Assembly: GCF_000143825.1 (NCBI RefSeq)
Contig: NZ_CM000961.1
Span: 1,199,448 to 1,263,447 of the forward strand
From: Corynebacterium genitalium ATCC 33030
GTDB lineage: Bacteria > Actinomycetota > Actinomycetes > Mycobacteriales > Mycobacteriaceae
DNA: 64,000 nucleotides
Reading direction: 5' to 3'
Position 1 is the stretch's first letter; each line of letters starts with the position of its first letter. Shown here piece by piece: positions 46,795 through 53,799 of this stretch. The notes beneath the pieces were generated by a model, which had not been told where the DNA came from, made no database searches, and saw nothing but the letters and a program-made list of their open reading frames with translations. The translations under genes were made by a program, and so were the position numbers.

Positions 46795-47100
46795 GGAGTT
46801 CTGGTCGAGGTGGGCGGCGGCGTCGCTAAGCGTGGCCCAGCTGTTCCACAGCCCTTCGTCGATCTGGACACCGAACTGCTCTTCCACGCGGACGGCGAGC
46901 TCGATGCGGGTCAACGAGTCGACCCCGAGACTGTCCAGGGTGTCTGTGCCGCTGATCTCATCAGCGTCCTCGACGGCGCCGACCTGCACCAACAGCCCTG
47001 CAAGCTGGGCCATGGTGTCGCCTTCGAGCGGGGCCGGCTCGTCCGACGTGGTGGCGTCGAGGCCGAGCTTGCCCAAGTCCAGACGCTGTGAAAGTTCCAT
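46786..47100 (-). CDS. Acyl carrier protein
   Basis: 104 residues with the phosphopantetheine site in LDSLGVDSLTRIELAVRVEEQFGV (Ser of DSL). A 27-residue N-terminal extension precedes the four-helix core. Corynebacteria make fatty acids with a large type I synthase that holds its own carrier domain, so this free-standing carrier must serve another enzyme. It diverges from an alpha/beta hydrolase gene with only 26 bp between starts. Confidence 0.92.
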   Translation of the reverse strand: MELSQRLDLGKLGLDATTSDEPAPLEGDTMAQLAGLLVQVGAVEDADEISGTDTLDSLGVDSLTRIELAVRVEEQFGVQIDEGLWNSWATLSDAAAHLDQNSSP

Positions 47101-47126
47101 GACCCTATTCTAGATACCATTCCCGT

Positions 47127-48107
47127 ATGCCTAATTACCTGCGCGCCCTCAGCCCCGGCACCCAGCGCACGCTCATTGCGATGCGTCGCGAGCTGTACAG
47201 CGGCTCGGGCCGCCTCGGCCTGACCGGTATGCGCACCGGCGCCACGAACCACGACGGTCTGAATGTTCACTGGTACGAGTGTGGGCCGGAATCACCTGAG
47301 GCGCTGACGGTCTTGTACGTTCACGGCTTCAACATCTCTTCGCAGTCTTTCTACATGCAGGTCAGGGCTTTGCAGCACCTTCCTGTCCGGCAGCTGCTGG
47401 TGGACTACCGGGGACACGGGCTCACCGCCGACCAGGGCGCAGATTTGTCCGTTGATGCCGCCGCGGACGACATCATTGCCGTCGTTCGGGACCGCGGGAT
47501 TACCGGGCCGGTCATTGTGGTGGGCCACTCGCTCGGCGGGCCGGTGTCGCTGTCGTTGATGCGCCGGTATGCCGGTGAGCTCAATCTGGCCGGTAGCGTG
47601 CAGATCTCGTCGTCAGTGGACCCGTTTACCGACCGCGGGATGCCCCAAGCCCTCGGCGGCACGGCTGGCGCGGCGCTCTACCGCATGGTGCAGGCACTGC
47701 CGATCCTGTCGGAGAGCGTGAGGGTCGTGGTCACCGAGACGCTTGCGCCCGTACTGGCGGTCGGTTTCTACGCGCCAGGAATGTCCTGGGACGTCGTGGA
47801 GTTCCACGCCGCCATGATCCAGGAGACTCCGTTGGATACATACTCGGGATTCTTCGATGACCTCCGCGACCACGACGAGCATGCCGCTGCCGACGTGCTC
47901 GCGACCATTCCGGGCTTCATTCTCGTCGGCGACATTGACACAGTCACGCCGGTCTCACAGTCGCAGGAACTCCACAAACTGTGGCCGCAGGCGAAGTTCC
48001 AGGTGTTGCCCGGTTCCGGGCACATGCCGCCGCTCGACGCACCCGGTGCTGTGACCACAGCGATCCGCCGCCTCGTCGACCCGCTTATCGACGAGTCTGA
48101 AAACTAA
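47127..48107 (+). CDS. Alpha/beta hydrolase
   Basis: 326 residues. The oxyanion strand VLYVHGFNISSQSFY, DYRGHGLT, nucleophile elbow VVGHSLGGPV (Ser about 135), and acid/His region FILVGDIDTVTPVSQSQ and GSGHMPPLDAP show a complete triad. Esterase, lipase or thioesterase are possible; the head-to-head carrier protein gene makes thioesterase an appealing inference. TAGATA lies 10 bases upstream of ATG 47127. It converges with the monooxygenase gene. Confidence 0.88.
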   Translation: MPNYLRALSPGTQRTLIAMRRELYSGSGRLGLTGMRTGATNHDGLNVHWYECGPESPEALTVLYVHGFNISSQSFYMQVRALQHLPVRQLLVDYRGHGLTADQGADLSVDAAADDIIAVVRDRGITGPVIVVGHSLGGPVSLSLMRRYAGELNLAGSVQISSSVDPFTDRGMPQALGGTAGAALYRMVQALPILSESVRVVVTETLAPVLAVGFYAPGMSWDVVEFHAAMIQETPLDTYSGFFDDLRDHDEHAAADVLATIPGFILVGDIDTVTPVSQSQELHKLWPQAKFQVLPGSGHMPPLDAPGAVTTAIRRLVDPLIDESEN

Positions 48108-48116
48108 GCACCCTAA

Positions 48117-49604
48117 CTAGCTGAAAACCATATCCGCGCGGAGGTCCGCGCCGGGGTGCCCCCACGCGCGGTACTCGCGGATGTAATCCTGGGCGAACAT
48201 CCACGGGTCAACACCGGCCTGGGTAGGCAGGTCTTTGCGGGCGCGGACGAGGTAACCGGAGTCCATGTTCATCAACGGGATGTCGGCTTCCAGGCCCGCC
48301 GGGAAACGCGGGGTGGCCTGGGTGTAGCCGTCCTCATCCATCATCGACCACAACCGGCACATGTACCGGGAGACCAAGTCTGCCCGCAGTGTCCACGACT
48401 GGTTCAGGTAGCCCACCGTGAAAGAGAAGTTGGGCAACCCGTCGACCATCATTCCGCGGTACGCGACGGCATCCGGAACGGTCTTTTCTTCACCGTCCAC
48501 GAATAGCCGGGCGCCGCCGAAGACCTGGATGTCCAGTCCTGTTGCGGTGATGATGATGTCGGCGGGGAGGGAAGGGGCGTCGACAAGCGAAATGCCGTCG
48601 GGCGTGATCTCCTTGATTTTCGCGGTGACCACGCGCGCACCGCCCTGCATTGCTTTGAAGAAATCACCGTCGGGTGATTTGCAGACGCGCTGGTCCCACG
48701 GGCCGTACGGCGGGTTGAAATTCTTGAAGATCTCGCGGAACGGGATGTATGCGCGGTTGAGCGCCATGAAGTAGCCGCGGGCGGGCCACGGGAAGATCTG
48801 GCACATCCAATACTGCGCCATGTCGCGGACAATGTGCATCGCGCGGGCGGCGGACAGCGCCTGCTTTTCCGGCATGATCTTCGTGGTTACGGCGGTGAAG
48901 TTGTCGCGGTTGAGTAGGGGAGCGACGTAGGTGGGGGTGCGCTGGAGCATGGTCACGTCTGCACCGCCGTCATGCAGCGCTGGCAGCAGCGTGATCGCTG
49001 TGGCACCTGAACCGATGATGACGACCTTTTTGCCTGCTAGGTCCAGGTTTTCCGGCCAGCGCTGCGGGTGGATGAGCGTGCCCTCGAACGTGTCCGCGCC
49101 GGGAATGCCCGCCGTGAAGCCGCGATGGTGCTTGTAGTAGCCGGAAGAGAAGTGCAGGCGTTTCGTCCAGATCGTGCGCTCAGCCGTCGGCGCGTCCGTG
49201 TGGCCTTCGGGGATGTCCTGACCGTCCTCGCGGGTGTGCATGGTGACTTCCCACAGGCCTTTCTTCGAGTCGAAGTTCGCCTGCTCCACCCAGGTGCTCA
49301 ACGTCAAGCGGTCGAATACGCCCTCCTCACGCGCAACATCCTCGACATACTTCTGGATGTTCTCGCCGCTGCCCAAGCTACCCTTGTGCGGCCAGCGCTT
49401 GAACGGGAATGAGAACGTCGCCATATCCGAATCCGAGCGAATACCGGGGTAGGTGAAGGTCACCCACGTACCGCCGACCTTCTTATTGGAATCGACGATC
49501 TCCCAGTTCCAGTCAGGAAAATTCTCGTTCACATGGTGCGCTAGGTCGACACCGCTCAGTCCAGCGCCGACGATGAACAGGTCCAAAGGATTCTCGGGGC
49601 TCAT
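48117..49604 (-). CDS. Flavin-containing Baeyer-Villiger-type monooxygenase
   Basis: 495 residues. FAD-binding Rossmann site FIVGAGLSGVDLAHHV at the start, NADPH-binding site VVIIGSGATAITLLPAL (about 190), and the Baeyer-Villiger fingerprint FEGTLIHPQRWP (FxGxxxHxxxWP) just before it. It belongs to the EthA-like branch, which oxidises ketones and activates thioamide drugs in mycobacteria. Native substrate unknown; the neighbouring hydrolase could cleave the ester that such an enzyme makes, which is inference from context. Confidence 0.92.
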   Translation of the reverse strand: MSPENPLDLFIVGAGLSGVDLAHHVNENFPDWNWEIVDSNKKVGGTWVTFTYPGIRSDSDMATFSFPFKRWPHKGSLGSGENIQKYVEDVAREEGVFDRLTLSTWVEQANFDSKKGLWEVTMHTREDGQDIPEGHTDAPTAERTIWTKRLHFSSGYYKHHRGFTAGIPGADTFEGTLIHPQRWPENLDLAGKKVVIIGSGATAITLLPALHDGGADVTMLQRTPTYVAPLLNRDNFTAVTTKIMPEKQALSAARAMHIVRDMAQYWMCQIFPWPARGYFMALNRAYIPFREIFKNFNPPYGPWDQRVCKSPDGDFFKAMQGGARVVTAKIKEITPDGISLVDAPSLPADIIITATGLDIQVFGGARLFVDGEEKTVPDAVAYRGMMVDGLPNFSFTVGYLNQSWTLRADLVSRYMCRLWSMMDEDGYTQATPRFPAGLEADIPLMNMDSGYLVRARKDLPTQAGVDPWMFAQDYIREYRAWGHPGADLRADMVFS

Positions 49605-49698
49605 GGTTCAAGCCTAGATGTTTCTTTTGGCTATCGAAGCGAGTCTGGTTGTGAAACATCCCGCAGCAGTTCATGCACCGTTTTGCGATACTGAGCCC

Positions 49699-49818
49699 AT
49701 GGATGATGGGGAGCTGCTGGGTGCTGCGGTGATTCTCGCCGTCGCCGTGATCGTGCCGAGCCTTTTGGCGCTTTTTCCTTCGCTCATTCGCTATGGCACC
49801 ACGTCGGCACCGCTTTGA
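49699..49818 (+). CDS. Tiny membrane protein, 39 aa
   Basis: ATG 49699 lies 6 bases after GATACT (49687-49692), a leaderless layout. The 39 residues contain one membrane helix (LLGAAVILAVAVIVPSLLALF). Its stop TGA overlaps a TTG start of the next frame (TTGA, 49815-49818), which continues with two more hydrophobic segments. Either two coupled small proteins or one three-helix protein broken by a frameshift. Confidence 0.5.
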   Translation: MDDGELLGAAVILAVAVIVPSLLALFPSLIRYGTTSAPL

Positions 49819-50039
49819 CTACGGGAGTGCTGTACTCCCTCTACTTTTCGCAACCTCACAACGACTACAGCACCACGCAAGCCGCCGGTGCCCTCATCCT
49901 CATCATGCCTTTTGCCGGGTGGCTCTTTGTCTACCCGTTGCTGACGTTGTGCTCGGTAGCAGGGATCGTTGCAGGAAGGAACCGTATGCAGGACGGACGG
50001 ACCGGTCCGCAACCTCCGATGTTTGACCACCGACGATGA
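49815..50039 (+). CDS. Small membrane protein, 74 aa, or frameshifted second half
   Basis: From TTG 49815, 74 residues with a hydrophobic centre (ALILIMPFAGWLFVYPLLTLCSVAGIVAG) and a polar tail GRTGPQPPMFDHRR. No ribosome binding site of its own; translation would depend on the overlapping upstream frame. It converges with the membrane protein gene at 50046. Confidence 0.45.
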   Translation: MTTGVLYSLYFSQPHNDYSTTQAAGALILIMPFAGWLFVYPLLTLCSVAGIVAGRNRMQDGRTGPQPPMFDHRR

Positions 50040-50045
50040 ACAGGG

Positions 50046-50636
50046 CTAAAGGGGCAGAAGTTTTCGGTTCGCCGTCGCCCCGGGACGCATCGCTTGTCGA
50101 CGATCCCTCACCCACACCCCCAGCGCCACCAGGACGAGAACAACGGGAAAGGCGACCCATGGAACGAGGGCCGCGATCTGCATGATCCAGAAGATGTCTG
50201 CGGATCCGTTCTGACCGTGGTTCCGGTACACCTCATAGCTGCAGTAAAGCAGGAAAGGCGAGGCGAATCCGACGCATACACCGCCGGCAGCGGCAGCAGA
50301 TGGGGTCCATGTCCGTGGGGATGTGGGCAGCATTAGACCCAGGCAAAACCACATGCCCAGGAAAACAATGAGCGGGATGGGAAGGGCCAGAGTCTCCACG
50401 AATTCTGGAAGCGCTTGGAAGTCAACCATTTGGACAGCGACCAGAAACGCGACTGAGAAGGCGAGCAAAAACACACCCGAGCCCAAGCCCGCCAGAATAG
50501 GTCGCGTCAAGCCGGTCAACGGCGTTCGTGTTGCGCGGTGTCGTAGCACTGCGACGACTATTACGACGGCAAGCGGCACCGCGAGCAGAAGATGGCCCAA
50601 CAGTGCCGAAGCCACCGCATTTCCAACTGCGCTCAT
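50046..50636 (-). CDS. SPRTW-family membrane protein, copy 1
   Basis: 196 residues with five or six hydrophobic segments: LLLAVPLAVVIVVAVLRH at the start, a Gly-rich second segment ILAGLGSGVFLLAFSVAFLVAV, then LMLPTSPRTWTPSAAAAGGVCVGFASPFLLYCSY and a final IAALVPWVAFPVVLVLVALGVW. The TSPRTW loop and the helix after it recur in the genes at 51504 and 52474, and the overall layout in 51902, so these are paralogues. No known domain; cytoplasmic membrane. Function unknown. Confidence 0.7.
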   Translation of the reverse strand: MSAVGNAVASALLGHLLLAVPLAVVIVVAVLRHRATRTPLTGLTRPILAGLGSGVFLLAFSVAFLVAVQMVDFQALPEFVETLALPIPLIVFLGMWFCLGLMLPTSPRTWTPSAAAAGGVCVGFASPFLLYCSYEVYRNHGQNGSADIFWIMQIAALVPWVAFPVVLVLVALGVWVRDRRQAMRPGATANRKLLPL

Positions 50637-50759
50637 GCACCGACACCGACAGTGTGCAGATCTAATCGGGCTTCCAGGTTCATGCTCTCACCCTAAAGGT
50701 TGGAAGGGTGATGAACGGTGTTTCGCCGCTAGCCTGAACCGTTGCGTCTGCGTCAGCGC

Positions 50760-51353
50760 TTAACGGGGGCGCTTTTCGCAACCGACTCCATCGCCGTCGC
50801 GGTCGAGGTGGCTACCGTAGCCCGGCTCACCAGAGTTAATCGGGCGGCCGAGTTCGTTCCAGACTGCTCGGCAGTTCGGGTAGTACTTGGACGGTTTGGG
50901 AGCGGGTTTGGGCGCAGGCTTTGGTGCCGGGGCAGGTGCAGGCTTTGGGGCGGGAGCTGGCGCTGGCTTAGGAGCGGGAGCCGGTGCAGGTTTCGGAGCG
51001 AGAGCTGGCGCAGGCTTGGGAGCTGGACCCGGAATAACACCAGGCAGCGGGTTGGGGATCATTCCATTCTGGATTGCCCAGAACGCGCCGCCAGCGATCG
51101 CGGCCAGAGCAACGATCGGGACAAGGACGATGGCTGCGATTTCGCCGTCAGACAATTGACCGCGTTCGCTTGACGACGATTGGTCGCCCTCGCTAGACGT
51201 CGACTGGTCACGTTCGCTGGAAGTCGATGACTCGTCGGTGTCGGCCGAGCCGAGGGTCGACTGTTCGGGATTCACGGGTTCTGCTACAGCAGGAGACAGG
51301 CTCGCAACACCCACCGTTACGGCTGTTGCCAGAGAAATGACAGTTTTCTTCAT
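50760..51353 (-). CDS. Excalibur-domain secreted/anchored protein
   Basis: 197 residues. Signal peptide KKTVISLATAVTVGVASLSPAVA, an acidic Ser/Glu-rich stretch, a membrane helix (GEIAAIVLVPIVALAAIAGGAFWAI), then a Pro-Ala-Lys spacer of PAPKPA repeats (about 60 residues). The C-terminal Excalibur domain YPNCRAVWNELG ... LDRDGDGVGCE carries the DxDxDG calcium loop and two Cys. The spacer would lift the domain through the wall. ATG 51353 follows TAGATT by 8 bases. It interrupts the row of SPRTW-family membrane genes. Confidence 0.88.
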   Translation of the reverse strand: MKKTVISLATAVTVGVASLSPAVAEPVNPEQSTLGSADTDESSTSSERDQSTSSEGDQSSSSERGQLSDGEIAAIVLVPIVALAAIAGGAFWAIQNGMIPNPLPGVIPGPAPKPAPALAPKPAPAPAPKPAPAPAPKPAPAPAPKPAPKPAPKPSKYYPNCRAVWNELGRPINSGEPGYGSHLDRDGDGVGCEKRPR

Positions 51354-51503
51354 GGGAAAAGAATCTAGCATTTTCGCTATTAGTGCACTTGGAAAGTAGG
51401 TTCCGCGCCGCTTATGGTCTTCGACCTGCGCTTATAGACGGCCGCAGCTGAATTTATTATCGTTTGCAACAACCTACCTTTGCCCCCAACGTGGGCGCTG
51501 TGG

Positions 51504-51917
51504 CTACGGCGGCTCCGGTGGTCCGGGTGGCAGTGGTGGACCCGATTCGCCCGGCTGGTCCGCGACGAGGGCGGCTGCGGACCAGGTGCGCGGCGACTCT
51601 GATAAGAACTTGCCCGCAAAGAAGAAAACCGCCCCGAACAGTATGAGCACGGAGATCATGCCGAGGACAAAGCTGAAGTTGAAGAAAAACGCGCCAAGCA
51701 TGACGAAAGGGAAACAGGCCACTAGGCCTGTCCCGGCGCCGATGGTCAGAGCCTTTCCGGCCTCGGCGACAGATGTCTTCGCGGCCATGTAGCGCGCAAA
51801 CCCCACGGTAGTCACCAGGGCGAATGGAATCATCCCGATCAGCAGTGCGAGCCCCGCCGCACCCCACGCCCCGTTGGTTCCGCCCGTGGAAGATTGAGCA
51901 ATCACAAATGGTGCCAT
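51504..51917 (-). CDS. SPRTW-family membrane protein, copy 2 (short)
   Basis: 137 residues: three or four hydrophobic segments (AAGLALLIGMIPFALVTTVGF, AGTGLVACFPFVMLGAFFFNFSFVLGMISVLILFGAVFFF), then LSESPRTWSAAALVADQPGE and a Pro-rich end PPLPPGPPEPP. Compared with copies 1 and 4 the part after SPRTW is missing, so it is truncated or naturally short. ATG 51917 lies within the end of the next gene (overlap 16 bases), indicating an operon with 51902 and 52474. Confidence 0.65.
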   Translation of the reverse strand: MAPFVIAQSSTGGTNGAWGAAGLALLIGMIPFALVTTVGFARYMAAKTSVAEAGKALTIGAGTGLVACFPFVMLGAFFFNFSFVLGMISVLILFGAVFFFAGKFLSESPRTWSAAALVADQPGESGPPLPPGPPEPP

Positions 51918-52477
51918 CGGGTCCCTGTATCTGTATCGCGCCACCGGGGCCGTTTCCAACGTGTTGCCCGCCCTGCACCGGCCCACGTCCCCGGAAATAC
52001 TACGGCCCATGAGACTAAGGCGACACCTACTAATGCCGCGAAGGGGTTGTAGAACCCGATCGAGCCAATGCCGGATGTCAGTTCGAAGTGGTAGTACAGG
52101 AACAATGCAGGGGAACCGAACCCGAGGCAAGCGCCAGCAGCAAGGGCCGAGGCGGCTGAGATCCAACGGTTAGTCCCGGGTACTGAATGACCCGCCACGT
52201 TGCTAGCAGCGATCCATATGGCCAGTGGCACTACGACGACGAGGAACGCCAAGGGTGATTCTAAGTGTCGTGGGTCCATCAATCCGATGGCCCACACAAA
52301 GAAAAACCCGGCTACACACACAAGGACTCCAACCCCAAGGCCGAGCAGCAAATGCTTCTGAATGTTCTTCAAACCACCGTGTCGCCACGCCGCAATCGCG
52401 ACGATAGGGAGCAGGGGCACAGCGAGCACCACATGGCTCAGGGCCAGGGCGGCAGCCCCATCCGACAAACCATTCAT
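51902..52477 (-). CDS. SPRTW-like membrane protein, copy 3 (motif degenerate)
   Basis: 191 residues with the same layout as copy 1: an opening helix (LSHVVLAVPLLPIVAIAAWRH), LLLGLGVGVLVCVAGFFFVWAI, a helix LAFLVVVVPLAIWIAASNVAG, the loop GTNRWISAASALAAGACLGFGSPALFLYYHFE (N-R-W in place of S-P-R-T-W) and a last segment. The match to copy 1 around CxGFxSPxLxLY is clear. ATG 52477 overlaps the stop of the upstream gene by 4 bases. The C-terminus is basic. Confidence 0.68.
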   Translation of the reverse strand: MNGLSDGAAALALSHVVLAVPLLPIVAIAAWRHGGLKNIQKHLLLGLGVGVLVCVAGFFFVWAIGLMDPRHLESPLAFLVVVVPLAIWIAASNVAGHSVPGTNRWISAASALAAGACLGFGSPALFLYYHFELTSGIGSIGFYNPFAALVGVALVSWAVVFPGTWAGAGRATRWKRPRWRDTDTGTRWHHL

Positions 52478-52992
52478 GCTGGCCCAGCATACGGAGTCGG
52501 GGCTGGTCCGGCGGGTTCTGGACGGAAGATGTAAATGGTGATCGCGGCCGTGAATAACAGCAAGGGGAACAGCGTCAGCCACACGCCGAATGCGCCCATG
52601 AACGCTGCGAAGACGAAGTCGCCTGGAGCTGAAGTCGGTGGCGCGCTTTTCGTCCCAATGGCTACCCAGATGGTCACAGCACCGATGCATGCGAAGCTGG
52701 CGGTCGCGGCAAACAGCCCGGCCGCCGACCAGGTCCGCGGTGAATTCCGCAGCAGCCACCCCGAGGCGATGCCTGCAGCCAGAGCTGCAAGGAATCCGAT
52801 GGCCATGAATCCGTATACCAGTAGCGGCGCAAACGTAATGAAGCCCAGTAGTCCCACGGCGGATCCCAGCGCGAAGGGCTTCCGCAGCTGGCTCACTGGG
52901 ACGCCTGTTGTGTGGTACCGGATCGCAGCGAGCATGAACACCAACCCAAGCGGGCCCAGCAGGATGCTGAAAATCATGGCGAGCTCAACCAT
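52474..52992 (-). CDS. SPRTW-family membrane protein, copy 4
   Basis: 172 residues. Hydrophobic segments IFSILLGPLGLVFMLAAIRYH, ALGSAVGLLGFITFAPLLVYGFMAIGFLAALAAGIAS and, after LLRNSPRTWSAAGLFAATASFACIGAVTIWVAIG, a last pair ending in Pro-rich PEPAGPAPTPYAGPA. It heads a three-gene overlapping operon (52474-51902-51504). No known domain; the repeated family in one place suggests local duplication and divergence. Confidence 0.68.
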   Translation of the reverse strand: MVELAMIFSILLGPLGLVFMLAAIRYHTTGVPVSQLRKPFALGSAVGLLGFITFAPLLVYGFMAIGFLAALAAGIASGWLLRNSPRTWSAAGLFAATASFACIGAVTIWVAIGTKSAPPTSAPGDFVFAAFMGAFGVWLTLFPLLLFTAAITIYIFRPEPAGPAPTPYAGPA

Positions 52993-53031
52993 GTGTCCAG
53001 GTTACCTGCCGTCTAGGATCCATAAGGATTC

Positions 53032-53131
53032 TCGCATTTTCGTGCCGTCTGGAAGGGCTTCGTAAAACGCCAGCTGGCGTGTTGCGGCAGTGGCTCCAGT
53101 TACTTGACGTGTGGACGGCACGAAAATGCGA
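53032..53131. repeat. Palindromic element with 18-bp perfect arms (family E)
   Basis: TCGCATTTTCGTGCCGTC (53032-53049) and GACGGCACGAAAATGCGA (53114-53131) are exact reverse complements. The 64-base interior contains the perfect palindrome ACGCCAGCTGGCGT (53067-53080). It sits between two small membrane genes; a GCTTATCGACG copy lies just beyond at 53177. Confidence 0.75.
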
Positions 53132-53247
53132 AAGAGCACATGCGTATCGACGGCAGCGGGCCAGGCTGCCACGCGACGTCGATAAGCGAACATGCGAAAG
53201 GGGCCGCCCAACGGCGACCCGATTCATGGTCTGGATGGTGAAGCGGG

Positions 53248-53631
53248 CTAGATCGCTCCCGTGAATCCCAAGAAGAACGCGATGATCCCAGCGACGATGT
53301 TGAAGGCGAAGATGCCAACAGCCACCCACGCGCACCAACGCTCAGTCTTCGGTGCGTTCTTGGACACGAGGGCGTAGATTGCCAGGCCGAAACCGACGAA
53401 CAGGCAGATGATGGCGAGCGGAAGTGTCCAGGATGCAAGGTTGGAAAGCGGGATGCTGATGATGGACAAAGCCATCGCGGCGCGCGCGTACCAGTTGGCG
53501 TTGTCGAAGCGGCCCGGCTTCTGGTTCTCCTGCGGGGCAGGGGCCTGGCCGCCTGCCGGGTAGGAGCCTGCGGGCTGGCCCGCCGGCTGCTGGTGCGGGT
53601 TCTGGTTCGGGTACGGCTGGGAGGTCGTCAT
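53248..53631 (-). CDS. Small membrane protein with Pro/Gln-rich N-terminus
   Basis: 127 residues: 45 residues rich in Pro, Gln and Ala (NQNPHQQPAGQPAGSYP), then three or four membrane helices (AAMALSIISIPLSNLASWTLPLAIICLFVGFGLAIYAL and CAWVAVGIFAFNIVAGIIAFFLGF). The pattern resembles DUF4190-type proteins that accompany Gram-positive envelope genes. ATG 53631 has AAGGACC close upstream. Function unknown. Confidence 0.7.
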   Translation of the reverse strand: MTTSQPYPNQNPHQQPAGQPAGSYPAGGQAPAPQENQKPGRFDNANWYARAAMALSIISIPLSNLASWTLPLAIICLFVGFGLAIYALVSKNAPKTERWCAWVAVGIFAFNIVAGIIAFFLGFTGAI

Positions 53632-53722
53632 GGTAGGTCCTTGCAAAGCTTACGGGATATTAAGACGGTTCTAAGCTAAACCGCCCCCGCGCGATTGGCA
53701 AACGCAACCGTAACTTCAAACA

Positions 53723-53758
53723 CGAACGCCCGCGCACAGAATGGGCAGCGGGCGTTCG
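53723..53758 (-). terminator. Terminator of aceE
   Basis: CGAACGCCCGC (53723-53733) pairs perfectly with GCGGGCGTTCG (53748-53758). On the minus strand, directly after aceE, the stem is followed by TGTTTGAAGTT. Confidence 0.65.
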
Positions 53759-53799
53759 CGCGATCGAGGGTGGTCATTGACCCGGTACGTTGGCCCGGA

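Noticed and set aside
50890..51040. GCAGGCTTTGG-type tandem repeats as a mobile or CRISPR element
   Set aside because: They encode the Pro-Ala-Lys wall spacer of the Excalibur protein.
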